Positions 1-10,090 of a stretch of 64,000 nt of DNA are shown one piece after another. The notes below the pieces were generated by a model. It was not told the DNA's origin and searched no databases. It saw only the letters and a list, made by a program, of their open reading frames with translations. Source of the stretch: Spirometra erinaceieuropaei (taxonomy: Eukaryota > Platyhelminthes > Cestoda > Diphyllobothriidea > Diphyllobothriidae). The stretch spans positions 71,603 through 135,602 of the forward strand of contig CACRXP010000659.1 of assembly GCA_902702965.1 (NCBI GenBank), in the 5' to 3' direction. A program made the position numbers and the translations under genes. The stretch's first letter is position 1; every line of letters starts with the position of its first letter.

Positions 1-104
1 ACGAAAATCACCGTGCCTGCTTCACTTGCTCTGGAACAGACGGTGTACATCTTCGGATGTGACAGTCGAAGTATTGCCATGGTAACAGATTACATTGGTC
101 ACAT

Positions 105-1590
105 TGGTAATAGTTTGCATTCTGTGCGTACATTCTAAGATTATCTCCTGATAATTTTTTGTATTCTTGATGCTTTTGAATTGATTGAGTTGTAGTTCAA
201 TAAGACAAACATGATTCTGTTTGATTTCGCTGACAGGGACGCAATAAGAGAAAAAAGTTTCATAAGGCACATGTTTTAAGGTGAGTCAGTAACTAATAAA
301 TTGAAATAGAATTGATAGGTCGAATCGTAAAACTGCCATTTTCTGCATGTAAAGGAAAATTTACATCCCAGAAATTAACTTGCACTTTACGGATGTTCTG
401 GATTGCGTTGAATTTCAGATCGACCTTAAAATATCCCTGAATACTTCACAATTTTCACTGTTTTAATTCGATTGTGTATAAAGACAGATCCCATATCCTC
501 TCTTTGTTAAAATCCTTAAAATGAGATGCATGTTGGAGGCGTTTACCGATCTGAGGGTGTTTGGCTGTTCTTTTTCCTGCAGAAGGTCATTTGAGTCACA
601 TTTGAAGACGCACACAAACAGGAAGCCTCATTAAAACCTGCATGTCCAAAACAAAAGTCAGCAACGAATATACTTTCCATCAGTCAGAAAAACTCTACAA
701 GGAATGCTTCAATACTGCACTCCTTTGACGGATATCTGTATGCCTTTTATTGTGGCGCGATGAAGCAATACAAAAATCTGGCATTTCTGGCTGTTTCTGT
801 CACACTGCTAATGTTACGGGTATTTTTCTGCCGCGAATGGAAGAGCTTGCCTTCTCCTCTATACGGCGTTCATTTTCCCCATCTTTGCACACTTTCAGGC
901 GCGTTCTACAAATACGAATACATGGCAGAGTGGTCATATCAATACTGATATTTTGCTGAAATTGCTAATATTTACTCATAGCAGTTCCAAATTACCTATG
1001 TGCAGAAGATAGACCGCACGAAAAGTAATATCAAATATATTCAAAACCGAAAATAACTATTCGGTGGTAGAGGATTCTGTGACAAGCCACTGCGTTTTGT
1101 AAACAGTAAAACAATTTCGGTCCATTTCAACGTAGGATTGCCTGTGTGAGTTATTGCTGCACTTTAGAGCACTAAATCGTCCAGTTCTGGTTAATCTGAC
1201 TGCTATAAATCGACAAAGCATCTCATTCTCTAAATACAACCTGTGTGTCTGAAAACTAATTCCCACGATTAGCACCAGACAAAAAATTCACTTTCAAGTG
1301 CGCATACTCTGTTTAGCGAACTCGCGAGACAACATTACCCTCTTCACAAGGAAAACACGCTCACAACCACAACCGAAATTTAGAATAAATACTGGCATAG
1401 GAAATTGGCCGAATATATCGCAACGTTCATTTTCGCTCACATATATAAACATTTTGTTTAATACAATTACGTTGACAAAATTTCTGCACAAGGAGAAGGC
1501 AGGAAGAGCGACCAAAATGCCCATCGTTTAAGACGCCCGAAAATCCTTATATCATTTTGTCTCACAAAGATTTATGAGATAGACACTCAT
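105..1590 (+). repeat. 1.45 kb dispersed repeat, copy alpha (unknown family)
   Basis: Aligned by eye, this segment matches the reverse complement of 14635-16080 over nearly its whole length, with small indels and perhaps 75-85% identity. Shared landmarks are the block around 125-240, a GGTGAGTCAG block near 280, the zinc-finger-like block at 566-634, the block at 755-900 and the right end at 1500-1580. Both copies keep an open frame near one end on the strand opposite the zinc finger (about 120-270, minus); the shared residues read SEIKQN and then CLIEL. I see no transposase, no reverse transcriptase and no clear terminal repeats. It could be a non-autonomous mobile element or a duplicated pseudogene fragment. 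Confidence 0.7.
566..634 (+). pseudogene. Degenerate C2H2 zinc-finger-like peptide in repeat alpha
   Basis: The frame reads a Cys, then SFS, then a stretch ending SHLKTHTNRKPH before TAA. This resembles the second half of a C2H2 finger plus its linker: the HLKTH core with TNRKP in place of the usual TGEKP. The partner copy at 15563-15640 (minus) has one more residue and fits the spacing F-x5-F-x2-H-x3-H, so alpha has probably lost a codon. No complete Cys pair is visible in either copy. This is a remnant or a chance resemblance, not a working gene. Confidence 0.35.
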
Positions 1591-1827
1591 TGTGGGTAGT
1601 AGCTTAAAGCCACAGGCACGTGGTTCGCCGATGTTTCTGCTTCCCTCAGCTCCCCCCGGCGTTTCCAATGCGGTTTCAGGCATGTGGACTTCAGAGAATA
1701 ATCAGGGTAATATATGCACGTACGTGGCAAATGGGCACGCACCGGCCGCGTTACGGAACGCAGTCGTTTCGTTGGGGCTCTCTGTCATGCCCCTTACAGC
1801 TTCACGTAATATGGGCACAATAGCGTT

Positions 1828-1985
1828 ACTGACATAGGAGACTGGAATGTCCATTTCTGGCTTATTGGTCGTCTTCAGTCAGCCATACCCAGCCCCCAAG
1901 GTGTGCAACCCCTGGGGCTCGATCCCGCGACCTGTTAGTCAGAAAGTAAACTTCCTAACCAACGAATCACGCGCTCGTCCTCCTA
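1828..1985 (-). repeat. tRNA-derived SINE, copy 1
   Basis: Read on the minus strand, the head resembles a tRNA. A box A-like stretch lies at 1959-1969 (TGATTCGTTGG) and a good box B at 1915-1925 (GGATCGAGCCC), about 33 bases apart. The body that follows matches the minus strand of 55225-55410, including the blocks AGCCAGAAATGG and CCAGTCTCC. An internal pol III promoter followed by a shared non-tRNA body is the hallmark of a SINE. The box A is degraded, so this copy is probably old. Confidence 0.6.
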
Positions 1986-3165
1986 TCGACTGCGACCAGG
2001 TATATTAACAGTGTTAGAGAGGCGTGCCCCTCTACCATCATACTCAACAAGTCGATGCATACAATGCACAAACCCGAGAACTCGCCGCAGTTTATGAAAA
2101 ATAGAGTCGCATCTCCGCAGTCCGATGCTCCGAAAGTAAATGTAAGTTCCCCATGGAAGGAATTTGTTGTTTTCAAAAGGGATTCGGAAAACGCATTTCC
2201 AGACAATGAAAATCTCATTCTACTAGAACAACAGAAATGGGAATCTTTGAGGTAAGCCAAAAGAGTAGAAGCGCCGGACAGAAACTATCTAGCCTCAGGA
2301 CGTTCTTCCGACTGCCCAAAGCATAAACAGTAGTTGGCCACGTCAATCGGGCCTGTTACGCTGAAACATACATATTGACTAAAAATGTAGACTGCATCAT
2401 CCGATTTTGCAATTTCTCAGAGGGTGGTTGTCATGGATATTAACGTAAGCAATACTTTTGATTTAAATAATGCTTCTCATTTAACGCCTGTCTATGTCAG
2501 CCTTATCTTGTCCAGGTACGTGAACTTTGTGTTTAGCATTTATAATGCTAAACTGTTATGGCAGTATATTATTTGCGTTTTCTTCCAATTTATCCTCTTT
2601 ATTTGTGTGATCTCCAACCATAATTACGCATCAACAGAAAGGTTTTGCTTGGCATCTGCGCAATACACGTCGCGCTGGCATCAAGATCTGCTCCCTCGAT
2701 ATGTTCTTTCGCTATATCTAATTCAAAAGCAAGCAAATGATTCCTCGGTAAATGACTAGTCCCTGATTTGTCCGTTTTTTGCTCCTAACAAAAATCCGAA
2801 CTTCCAGTGGAAAACAGTTCCACTATTTCAAATGACAGATGGGGAATCTAGAGATGCAAACATTTTAGCTTTAACTAACTGTAGGTATATAGAACATTGA
2901 GCGTTTGATATGGTCCGAATTTTCGGCTAACTATTACATGTTACACGGAGTAGACTATGTGAAATAGGAAACTAACAGTTAGAAAACGTGCCACCTGCAT
3001 ATGAGATCAATTCACTGACATCTTCCCGTGCAGGACGAATGCGTTACCGACTGTGCGATGGAGGACAAGCACGATAATTCAATTTTATCTGGTCCCCACT
3101 CCGACTCCATAGGATTCAGGCCGGGTGTGCCGACACTCCTAGGGGCAACTCCGGCTGCGCCAGTC
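1986..3165. other. Unassigned stretch
   Basis: A 111-codon open frame at 2424-2759 (plus) is AT-rich and hydrophobic and matches no family I know. No splice-supported exon, repeat or RNA is recognisable. Confidence 0.4.
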
Positions 3166-3169
3166 GTCG

Positions 3170-3440
3170 CTCCTGTTGTTGATGGTTAAAATCCTGCTCA
3201 AGTGTTTGTTGTGGACCAGAGATGTGGTGGTAAGTCTAGATGCGAGTCGGGCTGTGCCAAGCACCTGCGCTCTCACCCAATTCCGGCCTTCCTGACTCTG
3301 TCTTGACACCGGGGCTAGCGAGGCGGAGGAGAGAGTGCGGTAGATGTAGCTCAAGCCCACCGTATCTGCTCTCAACCTGCCGTGGTGCACCCGAGTGTCA
3401 TCGTCTTTCACTACAATCAAACTGCCATCGAACTTCAGAT
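3170..3440. repeat. Dispersed repeat, copy 1 of 2
   Basis: This segment aligns in the same orientation with 58195-58435. Shared blocks include TTGTTGTG followed by GACCA, the stretch CTTCC..AACTCTG..TTGACA, and GGGAGTGCGGTAGATG near the right end (GAGAGTGCGGTAGATG here). A 159-codon minus-strand frame crosses it, but it is interrupted in the second copy. I read this as non-coding or pseudo-coding mobile DNA of unknown class. Confidence 0.6.
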
Positions 3441-4540
3441 GCTCCATATTACCCACCGTGATGATTTGCCTGGTCAAAACTGGGGTTTGCATACGTCTTT
3501 TCCTGGAAACGTTTTCTAAGTGTCTCTCGACATATTTAAACCGATGTCCTATATCCCGGATACATAAGTCACCCGGGTAAATTACTTTTTCGGCATTATT
3601 CCAGGCAACTGTGTGCACTCTGGTGCAGTTGTTAATAAGCTGAAAAATTAAAGCATTAGAAACCAGAAAAAGGAATTATAAGAATTAATTGGTGGGGCTG
3701 ATTATGCTTTATCTAAGCTTCGAATAGATCTGTCAGACGGATTCTTAGGCACGTAAACCTATGACAACTCCCAACAGGCCATGCTGGTATTAGTTCATCC
3801 TAATGCATAAACATCGATCTCGAGGCACTACAGGAGCGAAGCGGACGTAAAAATGCGAGTGTCTTTTATTTTGATGTCCTTGGACTCATCGACTAGGAGT
3901 GTGAGTCATCTGAGTGGCCGAAGGTAAAGGCATTTGCGCAGCAAGCAGGGGGTTCGCCAAAGAAAGTTGCGTGCAGTAGTCAATTTCTTGTAATCCAACT
4001 CTCTACTTTATGCACACACTATGAAACTTCAAAGATGTTGTCCCGAGTTGAATAAAGTACCTGTCCTCCCCAAGAAATCTGAACTTACCCAACGTTGGCT
4101 TGCGTGATGGCGAATTCAGTCAGCACATCCGGGAGCTCCACTCCTCTGGTTTTGCAGGGAATTTTGATATCGCTTGACTGGGCAGATGCAAGGTTATTCA
4201 GTACGGAGGGTTTCCGTATACAGGTGTAGGTAGGAGCCTTTAAGAAAATTGGCAGACGTTGCAAATAAGAAAAAGTGGTCATCAAGAAATATACCGATGT
4301 TAGGGAACATTTTAATACTAATATTTTTTGAGGCTGTCCCATCTTGTCCATGGCACTAATTTCCAAGCTTCAGGTGTCAGTTTTTCTGCTTGACTTTAAA
4401 ATGGGTCGTGAACGAACAATATCATCTAGATATTAAGAAACCGGGCATTTTCGACTGATTCTTGAAGCACTGGCTTAGGTAGGTACTATTATCTAAAATG
4501 TTTTTTTAATTCACACTTGAGCCTAAAAACCTCTCATGTT
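3441..4540. other. Unassigned stretch
   Basis: No recognisable gene, RNA or repeat. A 93-codon minus-strand frame at 4085-4366 has no family resemblance. Confidence 0.4.
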
Positions 4541-4908
4541 AAAATGCCCCGACACCATTGTAAAATAAAAACTCTATTCATCTGGCACTTCGAATTCACA
4601 CTCGAACCCATCGTCAGAGATTCTATGCGATACGAGTACACAGGAGGTTGCAGTATTTATGGGATGTGGTCGCTATGCTACTGCATGCCTATGATAAGTA
4701 AGGGCTTCCCTCCATCGAGGATGATTGCCCTCCGGTGCGTTAATGGCTTGACGGCCAGCATTCAAGTCAGTTATTGCTGGAATTTCATCACCCGTGTTGA
4801 ATGTTGGCTCAAGAAGGGCTCGGCCATCTGGCTTACCGAATTGCGTGCTCCTCGGGTAGCTAATTACGTTGACCAAACTAGGCCATACCACCGAGTATGG
4901 AATGGGGA
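4541..4908 (-). mobile_element. Penelope-like element, 3' end only (copy 1)
   Basis: On the minus strand this matches the 3' untranslated end of the copy at 52892-53735. Shared blocks are a GAGTATGGA motif, a TTGAATGTTGG..CTCG..CCATCTG block, and the segment GGTATTTATAGGATG (here written GTATTTATGGGATG on the plus strand). It lacks reverse transcriptase and endonuclease sequence. It abuts copy 2 head-to-head at about 4908/4909. Partial inverted copies next to a longer copy are typical of Penelope-like insertions. A 163-codon open frame across the junction is a chance chimera. Confidence 0.75.
4574..4630 (-). ncRNA. Decayed hammerhead ribozyme motif in Penelope-like copy 1
   Basis: The minus strand reads CTGACGA (4611-4617) where the hammerhead core needs CTGATGA. 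A stem II-like GGGTTC..GAATTC hairpin follows, then GAAG in place of GAAA. Both core positions are mutated compared with the copies at 6352-6408 and 52922-52980, so cleavage activity is unlikely. Confidence 0.5.
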
Positions 4909-5447
4909 GGCCGATTTCGGGCTTTATCGTCGAGGCGGTCCTGCAACGTTTAGAGTCGCTGGTCATCCAACACCACTAACTGAAATTCTGGGCCCAGTAT
5001 GTGAATGAAACCTTTGTCGTTATCGACCGGGATCAGCTGCTGACATTCAAGGAACATCCGACTGCGGTTTTTCAGGACATACAATTTACGATGGAGGAGG
5101 AAGAGAACAACTAGCTGGCCTTCCTGGATGTCGTCGTATGTCGCAAAGATTGTAGTAGACTAGAGACCAAGGTGTTCAGGAAAGCGACAAATACGGTGCA
5201 AGCACTGAACTTCGACAACAATCACCCAATCAGCCAAAAACGCAGTTCTGTATGGACGCTCTATCGGCGTTTCGAAATGCACTGCAGTGAGCCGGAAGAC
5301 AAGATTGCCGAACTACAATACCTCTGACGGGTCTTCAAAGCCAATGGCTACCCGCGCAACTTCGTCAACCGGTGCATATGTAAAAGGGACGAAAGGCCTA
5401 ACCGCATGGACACCAAATTTTGGCGAGCGCTTTCATATTTCAATAGC

Positions 5448-5660
5448 ATTTCAGAAACTCGATGTAAAACAGCAAGGTCAACGTGTACTGTGCGTAGACT
5501 AATCGATAAAATGGTAACTTAAAAATGCAACATGGGAATGAAAATGGGGAACTAGGCATGCCGAGGGATTTCAAAACTCAAAAGGGGGCTCGGGTCTACG
5601 CACAGTACACGTTGACCTTGCTGTTTTACATCGATTTTCTCTGTCGAAATTTCAGAAACT
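5448..5660. mobile_element. Fold-back insertion nested in the Penelope-like copy
   Basis: Two arms, 5459-5499 and 5594-5634, are perfect inverted repeats of 41 bases separated by 94 bases. A 12-base direct repeat (ATTTCAGAAACT) lies at 5448-5459 and again at 5649-5660. It corresponds to the ISET residues of the Penelope-like protein, which therefore occur twice, once on each side. About 14 bases separate the right arm from the right direct repeat. The simplest reading is insertion of a small fold-back element with a duplicated target. Template-switch repair is an alternative. The loop has no coding sequence that I recognise. Confidence 0.75.
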
Positions 5661-6351
5661 GCCAGCCGCCTTCTCGCATCATTTGCGGTTGGAATTACAC
5701 ACAGACCGGTGGCAACCATCAGGCGTCTGGGCATGAAACCGAAAGACCCGCTGCCACGGCAAGAAAGTTCTGGAGTCGTTTATCGGATCTGGTGCTGTTG
5801 CGGACAAAGCAAATACGTCGGATAAACCGGAAGACAAATCCGAATGCGAATGGCCGAACACGCTGCAGCGGACGGAGGAATGACGCCAGCTCTCAAGTTG
5901 CGGCTTATTCGACGAGATCCGGCCACACATTCAAATTAGACAGGGCCGAAATTCTCGCAAGAGGTGACAACCGCGTGAGCCGGGAGCTGCCTTAGTCATG
6001 GTTTACTGGCACCCAGTCTATTAACAAGTATAATGAACTTCCCCTTCCATACTCGGTGCTGAGACTTCGCCTAGGCGGAGCGATTAGCCACTTTGGAAGC
6101 GCACAGGTGAACACTTCGCCCAACACCAGTGACGGTGAGTCAGATGGCCGAGAAACCATAACACCAGCATCCAACGCACGTGAGGAAATTGCAGCAATTA
6201 ACGACGCGAATGTCGGCCATCAAACAGTCAGCACACCAAGTGCAATGATCCCTGATAAAGGGGGGAGCCGCGACTAATCATAGGCATGCGGTAACATGGC
6301 GACTGCATCCTATAAATACTGCAGCCCCCTGTGCAAAAACCATCCGTATCT

Positions 6352-6408
6352 ACTTTTGTCTCTGATGATGGGTTCGGGCATCAATCCGAAACGTCAAGCT
6401 AATAAAGC
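6352..6408 (+). ncRNA. Hammerhead ribozyme motif, Penelope-like copy 2
   Basis: The core CTGATGA is at 6362-6368 and GAAA at 6388-6391, followed by CGTC at 6392-6395. Between them a hairpin (6370-6374 with 6383-6387, one G-T pair) forms stem II. CTTT upstream and AAAG downstream can pair as an outer stem I with an internal loop. Hammerhead motifs of minimal type I have been described in Penelope-like retroelements, which supports the reading. Stem III is extremely short (C-G and A-U at most with no loop), so a monomer may cleave poorly. Confidence 0.6.
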
Positions 6409-6440
6409 TTTTGTCCCAGTGATCGTCTCCTTCTTCAAAA

Positions 6441-7235
6441 TTGTACTTGTAAATTGACTGGGGTCCTATGAATACAATTTAAGGAGTTCGCAACTCGCGC
6501 GATTATCACCTCTCTCGAGAATGCCGGCCTCATCGAACCTAAATGTGTGGCCCAGTCTCGTCATATGGGCCGCGACCTTAGAGTTGGGGCCATTTCTCCA
6601 CACTGCTGCCGCGTGTTTGGCGAGTCGCGTCCAGAGCAGCCTTTTAGTTTCTCCGATGTAGTTGCCTTGCACCAGATCTGATAAACGACTCCGAGTGTTT
6701 CTTGCCGAGGCAGTGGGTCTTTTGGTCTCATCACCTGACGCCTACTGGTTGCATCCGGTCTGTGTACTATTCCAAATGTAAGTGTTTAGTAAGGCGGCCG
6801 ACGGCCTGCAAGACGTTCTTGACGCATAGAATCGTAAGCTGAGATCTGGGGTCCTTTCAAATTTGTCGCTCTTCTCGTTTGCGTATGCACCAGTTGACAA
6901 AAATGCACGGCAGCCATTTCTCCTTAACATTCCGTAAAAAGGTTATAATTCAAGAAACCTGTCTTCCCGTTCTCTGCAATGCGTCTCAAAACGCCGATAT
7001 AGTGCCCCTATGCTATCGTAAAGTTAATGCCTTGGACGACGCTGGTGAGATGTTTTTTGAACGTTAGCACCTGATCCCCTCCGATGACAACGACGATATA
7101 ATCTAAATACCGAGCCCAGAACTTTGGTCTGCAGTGTTTGAAGACTAGCGACTCTAAACGTTGCAGGATCGCTTCGGCTATGAGTCCCGAAATCTGTGAA
7201 CGCCTCGGTGTTCCCTTCATCCGTTCGTAGACTGT
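6441..7235 (-). mobile_element. Penelope-like element, RT and GIY-YIG remnant (copy 4)
   Basis: The minus strand encodes, from 7235 leftward, a KGTP..S.ISGLIAEAILQRLESL block (RT motif region with the GSP core altered). Next is FWARYLDY, where the YxDD box has lost its second aspartate, then the region ending in the NYIGET..L..RLAKHAAAV part of the GIY-YIG nuclease (6466-6672). Frames shift several times. Its 3' end stops at about 6441, tail-to-tail with copy 2, and its hammerhead-bearing terminus is missing. The 5' part is truncated near 7235. Confidence 0.8.
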
Positions 7236-9955
7236 TCTGTCAACTTATCAACTGCCGTTTTCGTTTGCACCGGTGCTTGCATAATGATGTATATTCTCCC
7301 TCCCAAAGCCACAACTCAGGGAAAAATTCCTCAAAAGTCCCAATAATCTTGTAACTTTTTTCAGTTCAGACAGAACACGCTTTAAAGGGTTGTCCATTCT
7401 GCACAGCTATGAGTTTGCGTCGTTAGGTTTTCTGCATCCTTATTCTTATAATGATATACAAGTAATGGACGCAAATTTTACTATGGACAATTTCAGTTAG
7501 GGCCACGAAACCAGGTAAGTAAAAGGGAAATGACCAGATGTTTTAGTCCTATCCGCCTGTGCTGATTCGAGCCTTCCAGAAGTCTTTGATATCCACAATG
7601 CATAGCATGCCTTAACCGGCTGGTTGTGCCACACACACCGGTTAATTTTCAGCTACTACCGACATTAACCAAAATCTTTAGGTCTTTTCCTCGCAATATT
7701 TTGCATCATGGGGAATTCTTTGCGCAAGTTCATACTATTACTTCAAAAGAAAAAATAAGAAAACTCTAAAGAGTTATTATTGTCGCACGATTTTTTCAGT
7801 TTCAAGCATCTCCTTGTACTTATTTTGTCATCAAAAATTAAAATTACATTCTTAATGCCCGACACTAAGTTTCTTTACATTTTTGCACTAAATGCCAGTT
7901 TGAACTGAAGTCCACAACTCTGCAACTACCGACGCCTCGTTAACTGTCCTACGTAAAGGCAGTAATTATAATTCCGGCAAATCCATTTTCTACTGTGGAC
8001 TAAGAGGAGTTTTTGATCATCATCACAAAGATAACTGTCCTTCGGGTCGGAAATCCTACCTCTCCTCACCCCCCTCTCTTGAAGCTACGGTCACGAAAGC
8101 CCTTAATGCCGCAATAAGCCTAAAGGTTATCTTTACTGCCGGTCTCAGCAGAAGCACCACTACACTATTTGTGAGGCTGTACTTTTCCCGCCCTCATCCT
8201 CACACGAAAGTGGCCGCTACATATATACGTGAAGACACTTAATTGTGACAAAATGCCATGCACTTTTTTCTATCGCATTAAACCGAAGCGAGGGGCTTTA
8301 GGGAGCGAAAAACTGTTCTGACAGAAGAGACCGCATAAGAAGCCTTTTATTAAGTTTACAAGAGACGGTAAAAGTCTGTCTTATCAGCATTTAGATAAAA
8401 ATGGATTTTTAGCAAAGTATCGTAACGCCCCACGATCTGAATAGGATTGCTTGAATGAAAAACCACTTCTGGGGCGCGGACCTATGACGGTGATGGTGTA
8501 ACTGCGTGTCAGTGAAAATGCACAGTGTCCTTCCCTCTCACTACCGCCGACCCCCTTCCCGCAAACTGCCGTAAAGCTCGCATCTTTCTCTCGCTGTATA
8601 CGTCGTCTACAGCGCTGCGTTCCCCACCGGTTGTTTAGCTGGCATGTCAGTGTCGTCTCACCATCCAGACTCTTGGCTCTCTTGTTGCAACTCATCGCGT
8701 TTGTACGACTAACTACTATTATATGTATTGTTAGTTCCCATCTATTCTCATTAATTTTTTACTGTCTACCTAATGTTTCTTCTTTCCTTGCGTATGGATT
8801 AGTATTGCGACATGATAACGGCACTGCTCAGATCGCCCTTAGTCAGGATCTCTTCCCAGTGCTTCACTATCTCGCTGTGCGCTATCCCTGATGTTCTCGG
8901 CCGCTACAGTATCACTTTCCATGTTTGCATACTAATTTAGATTATTATTTGTATGTTGCAACGTGAACTTTTCTGATGGTACATCCCCTGACGGGTGGAA
9001 AAAAAAGGTTGAGTGCATTTTCCATCAAGCAATCAAGTCCAATCGCTTAGCGGTTTTCCGACTGGACACGCAGAGGCGGCCAAACTAAAAATGCTCGAAA
9101 TTTTGCGCGAACCTGTGAGGAGCGCAGTCTCAATAAATTAATAGTTTGTCATTCATGAGGAAGAATTCGGTTGCTTAGTAAAACAGCCATCTTGTCCTAA
9201 CCGTTACTAGAAACCACCACACTGACATCAGTTTCGTGACGCCTTCTGTCCATCTCAGTCTGAAAGGTCTAGAATACTAAATATTTCTCTCTTGTAAACC
9301 CAACTCCCTGAAATTCATGTGCCACAGTAGGGTCTTTAAACTTTCTTTTCTTTTGGGAGAGAATAAAAAGCATTCACGCTTTATATTGCGACCTGAAGAA
9401 CGTGTCAACAAACTAAATTTTTGAAATTTTGGCCGAATGATGTTGAGCAAGAGAGGCCAAGTTCCAGCACATATCGCTTTGAGCTAAGTGACGCGTCACT
9501 ATCTATCCTGAAATCCCTACCAACAGCAAGGACTAAACAAAGATCAAGTGTTCTGGGCTCTCCATTTCAGTCTCACTTATTCCGTCTACTGTTGTAAAGC
9601 AGTCATCCTCTGGTCATTCTCTTCATTACTTCGAGGTCCTTACCCCATTTATTCCCAAACGTCAATTCTTTTTTCTCTATATCCGCCAGGTCAAATTAAA
9701 TTGATAAATATTTGTGCTAATGTAGCAAACAAATATGATGCATTATCATGGCTTATGTACAAATCTATTTGGCATTATGTCATATAAACGAAAATTAACA
9801 GTGTTAAGGAGATTTAAAACCAAAGTGTCAACTCTGAGAGACGCTGAATAGAGACCTTGACCAGTTTACTTCAGGATGTGTGTATGTAAACAGTTGTTAT
9901 TCCTTTATGTTGTCGAATGCTCCAATAAAAATGTAATCACACACTGTTCCGTCGA
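7236..9955. other. Unassigned stretch
   Basis: AT-rich sequence with no convincing exon, RNA or repeat. Frames at 8384-8695 (minus) and 8631-8891 (plus) overlap each other on opposite strands and match no family. Confidence 0.4.
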
Positions 9956-9959
9956 GGTT

Positions 9960-10090
9960 CTGGTTAAATTTTATTTAGGACGCTTTGGCCGGTGGTGTGG
10001 TGCCAGCCGTCTATCTGATTTGGACAGTCATCAGGTGATCTGACCTTGAACTAAATGATTTCTCTGGGGATTATTCGCTCCCATCCGCTG
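9960..10090 (-). mobile_element. Possible 3' tail of another Penelope-like family
   Basis: The minus strand reads CTGATGA near 10030, then a GC-rich segment able to fold (GGCTGG..CCGGCC), then CAAAGCGTC, and AAATAAA about 5 bases later. The order CTGATGA, stem, near-GAAACGTC, AATAAA parallels the tails of copies 2 and 3, but the second core motif is imperfect. No coding sequence is attached. Confidence 0.3.

Larger units (their letters stand above)
4909..6440 (+). mobile_element. Penelope-like element: RT C-terminal half, GIY-YIG remnant and 3' end (copy 2)
   Basis: Translation in shifting frames gives a Penelope-type reverse transcriptase from the ISGL..EA.LQRLESL block through the catalytic box. 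The box reads YVNE (4998-5009) where the family has YxDD, so both metal-binding aspartates are lost. The FLDV.V.R motif follows near 5123, then the TKV.RKAT..Q.LN block, HP.S.KRSSV, and the NGYPRNF block near 5340. After a fold-back insertion (5448-5660) comes a GIY-YIG domain (VVYRIW, then YVG followed by a stop) broken by frameshifts, then the untranslated end with a hammerhead motif and an AATAAAGC block at 6401. The 5' half of the RT is absent. The element is dead. Confidence 0.85.

Noticed and set aside
3139..3618. 159-codon minus-strand open frame
   Set aside because: It lies over a dispersed repeat whose second copy breaks the frame, and no domain is recognised.
4517..5008. 163-codon plus-strand open frame
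   Set aside because: It runs across the junction of two Penelope-like fragments in opposite orientation; its sequence is the antisense of one 3' end plus an out-of-frame RT segment.
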